The translations under genes and the position numbers were made by a program. From positions 1 to 5,374 of the forward strand of contig JAPVVU010000237.1 in NCBI GenBank assembly GCA_028571885.1: a stretch of 5,374 nt of DNA. The letters are read 5' to 3'. Origin of the DNA: Gammaproteobacteria bacterium. GTDB lineage: Bacteria; Pseudomonadota; Gammaproteobacteria; GRL18. Each line of letters opens with the position of its first letter. Position 1 is the stretch's first letter. Below, piece after piece: positions 5,329 through 5,374 of this stretch. The notes under the pieces are model-generated. The model was not told the DNA's origin. It saw only the letters and a list, made by a program, of their open reading frames with translations, and made no database searches.

Positions 5329-5374
5329 ATGGCAATAAAAATAGACAGTAAAATTGTCGGCTACAAAGTACTGA
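5329..5374 (+). CDS. nrdJb: Class II ribonucleotide reductase, subunit b, N-terminus (continues beyond window)
   Basis: Only 15 codons are visible, reading MAIKIDSKIVGYKVL, which resembles the recalled start of Pseudomonas NrdJb. The position right after nrdJa agrees. NrdJb supplies the C-terminal part of the split enzyme, including the cysteines that re-reduce the active site, and is needed with NrdJa for activity. There are two in-frame ATGs, at 5323 and 5329. AAAGG (5315-5319) lies 3 bases from the first and 9 from the second, so 5329 is the better start. The gene is separated from nrdJa by 119 bases with repeats and a hairpin but no clear terminator or promoter, so co-transcription is likely. 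The identification rests on few residues plus context. Confidence 0.75.
   Translation, partial: MAIKIDSKIVGYKVL

Overview
The window looks like chromosomal DNA of a gammaproteobacterium of moderate GC content. The clues are a VgrG of the type VI secretion system, an exodeoxyribonuclease VII large subunit, and a cobalamin-dependent class II ribonucleotide reductase split into two genes (nrdJa, nrdJb) as in Pseudomonas. I cannot name the genus from sequence alone.

Layout: (1) 1-803, minus strand: the first 267 codons of a vgrG gene that runs off the left edge. (2) 804-1320: the divergent intergenic region between vgrG and xseA. It holds a 13-bp-period triple repeat, a good sigma70-type promoter for vgrG, and a 232-bp miniature transposable element (936-1167). 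The element has perfect 26-bp terminal inverted repeats, an exact 8-bp target-site duplication and a 34-bp perfect inverted repeat (a REP-like doublet) at its core. (3) 1321-2682, plus strand: complete xseA. (4) 2683-3058: AT-rich intergenic region with weak terminator-like hairpins, then a promoter and a pair of NrdR-box-like palindromes whose starts are 31 bp apart. (5) 3059-5209: complete nrdJa, the catalytic part of class II RNR. (6) 5210-5328: a linker with degenerate tandem repeats and a stable hairpin. (7) 5329-5374: the first codons of nrdJb.

xseA (DNA repair) and nrdJab (dNTP supply) both serve DNA metabolism and lie in the same direction, but the 376-bp gap with its own promoter and NrdR-like sites suggests that nrdJab is transcribed separately. 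vgrG belongs to an unrelated function and is read the other way. No CRISPR array, tRNA, rRNA or wholly new multigene system is visible. The most noteworthy item is the composite miniature element, which sits directly against the -35 box of the vgrG promoter and may supply part of an outward promoter towards xseA.
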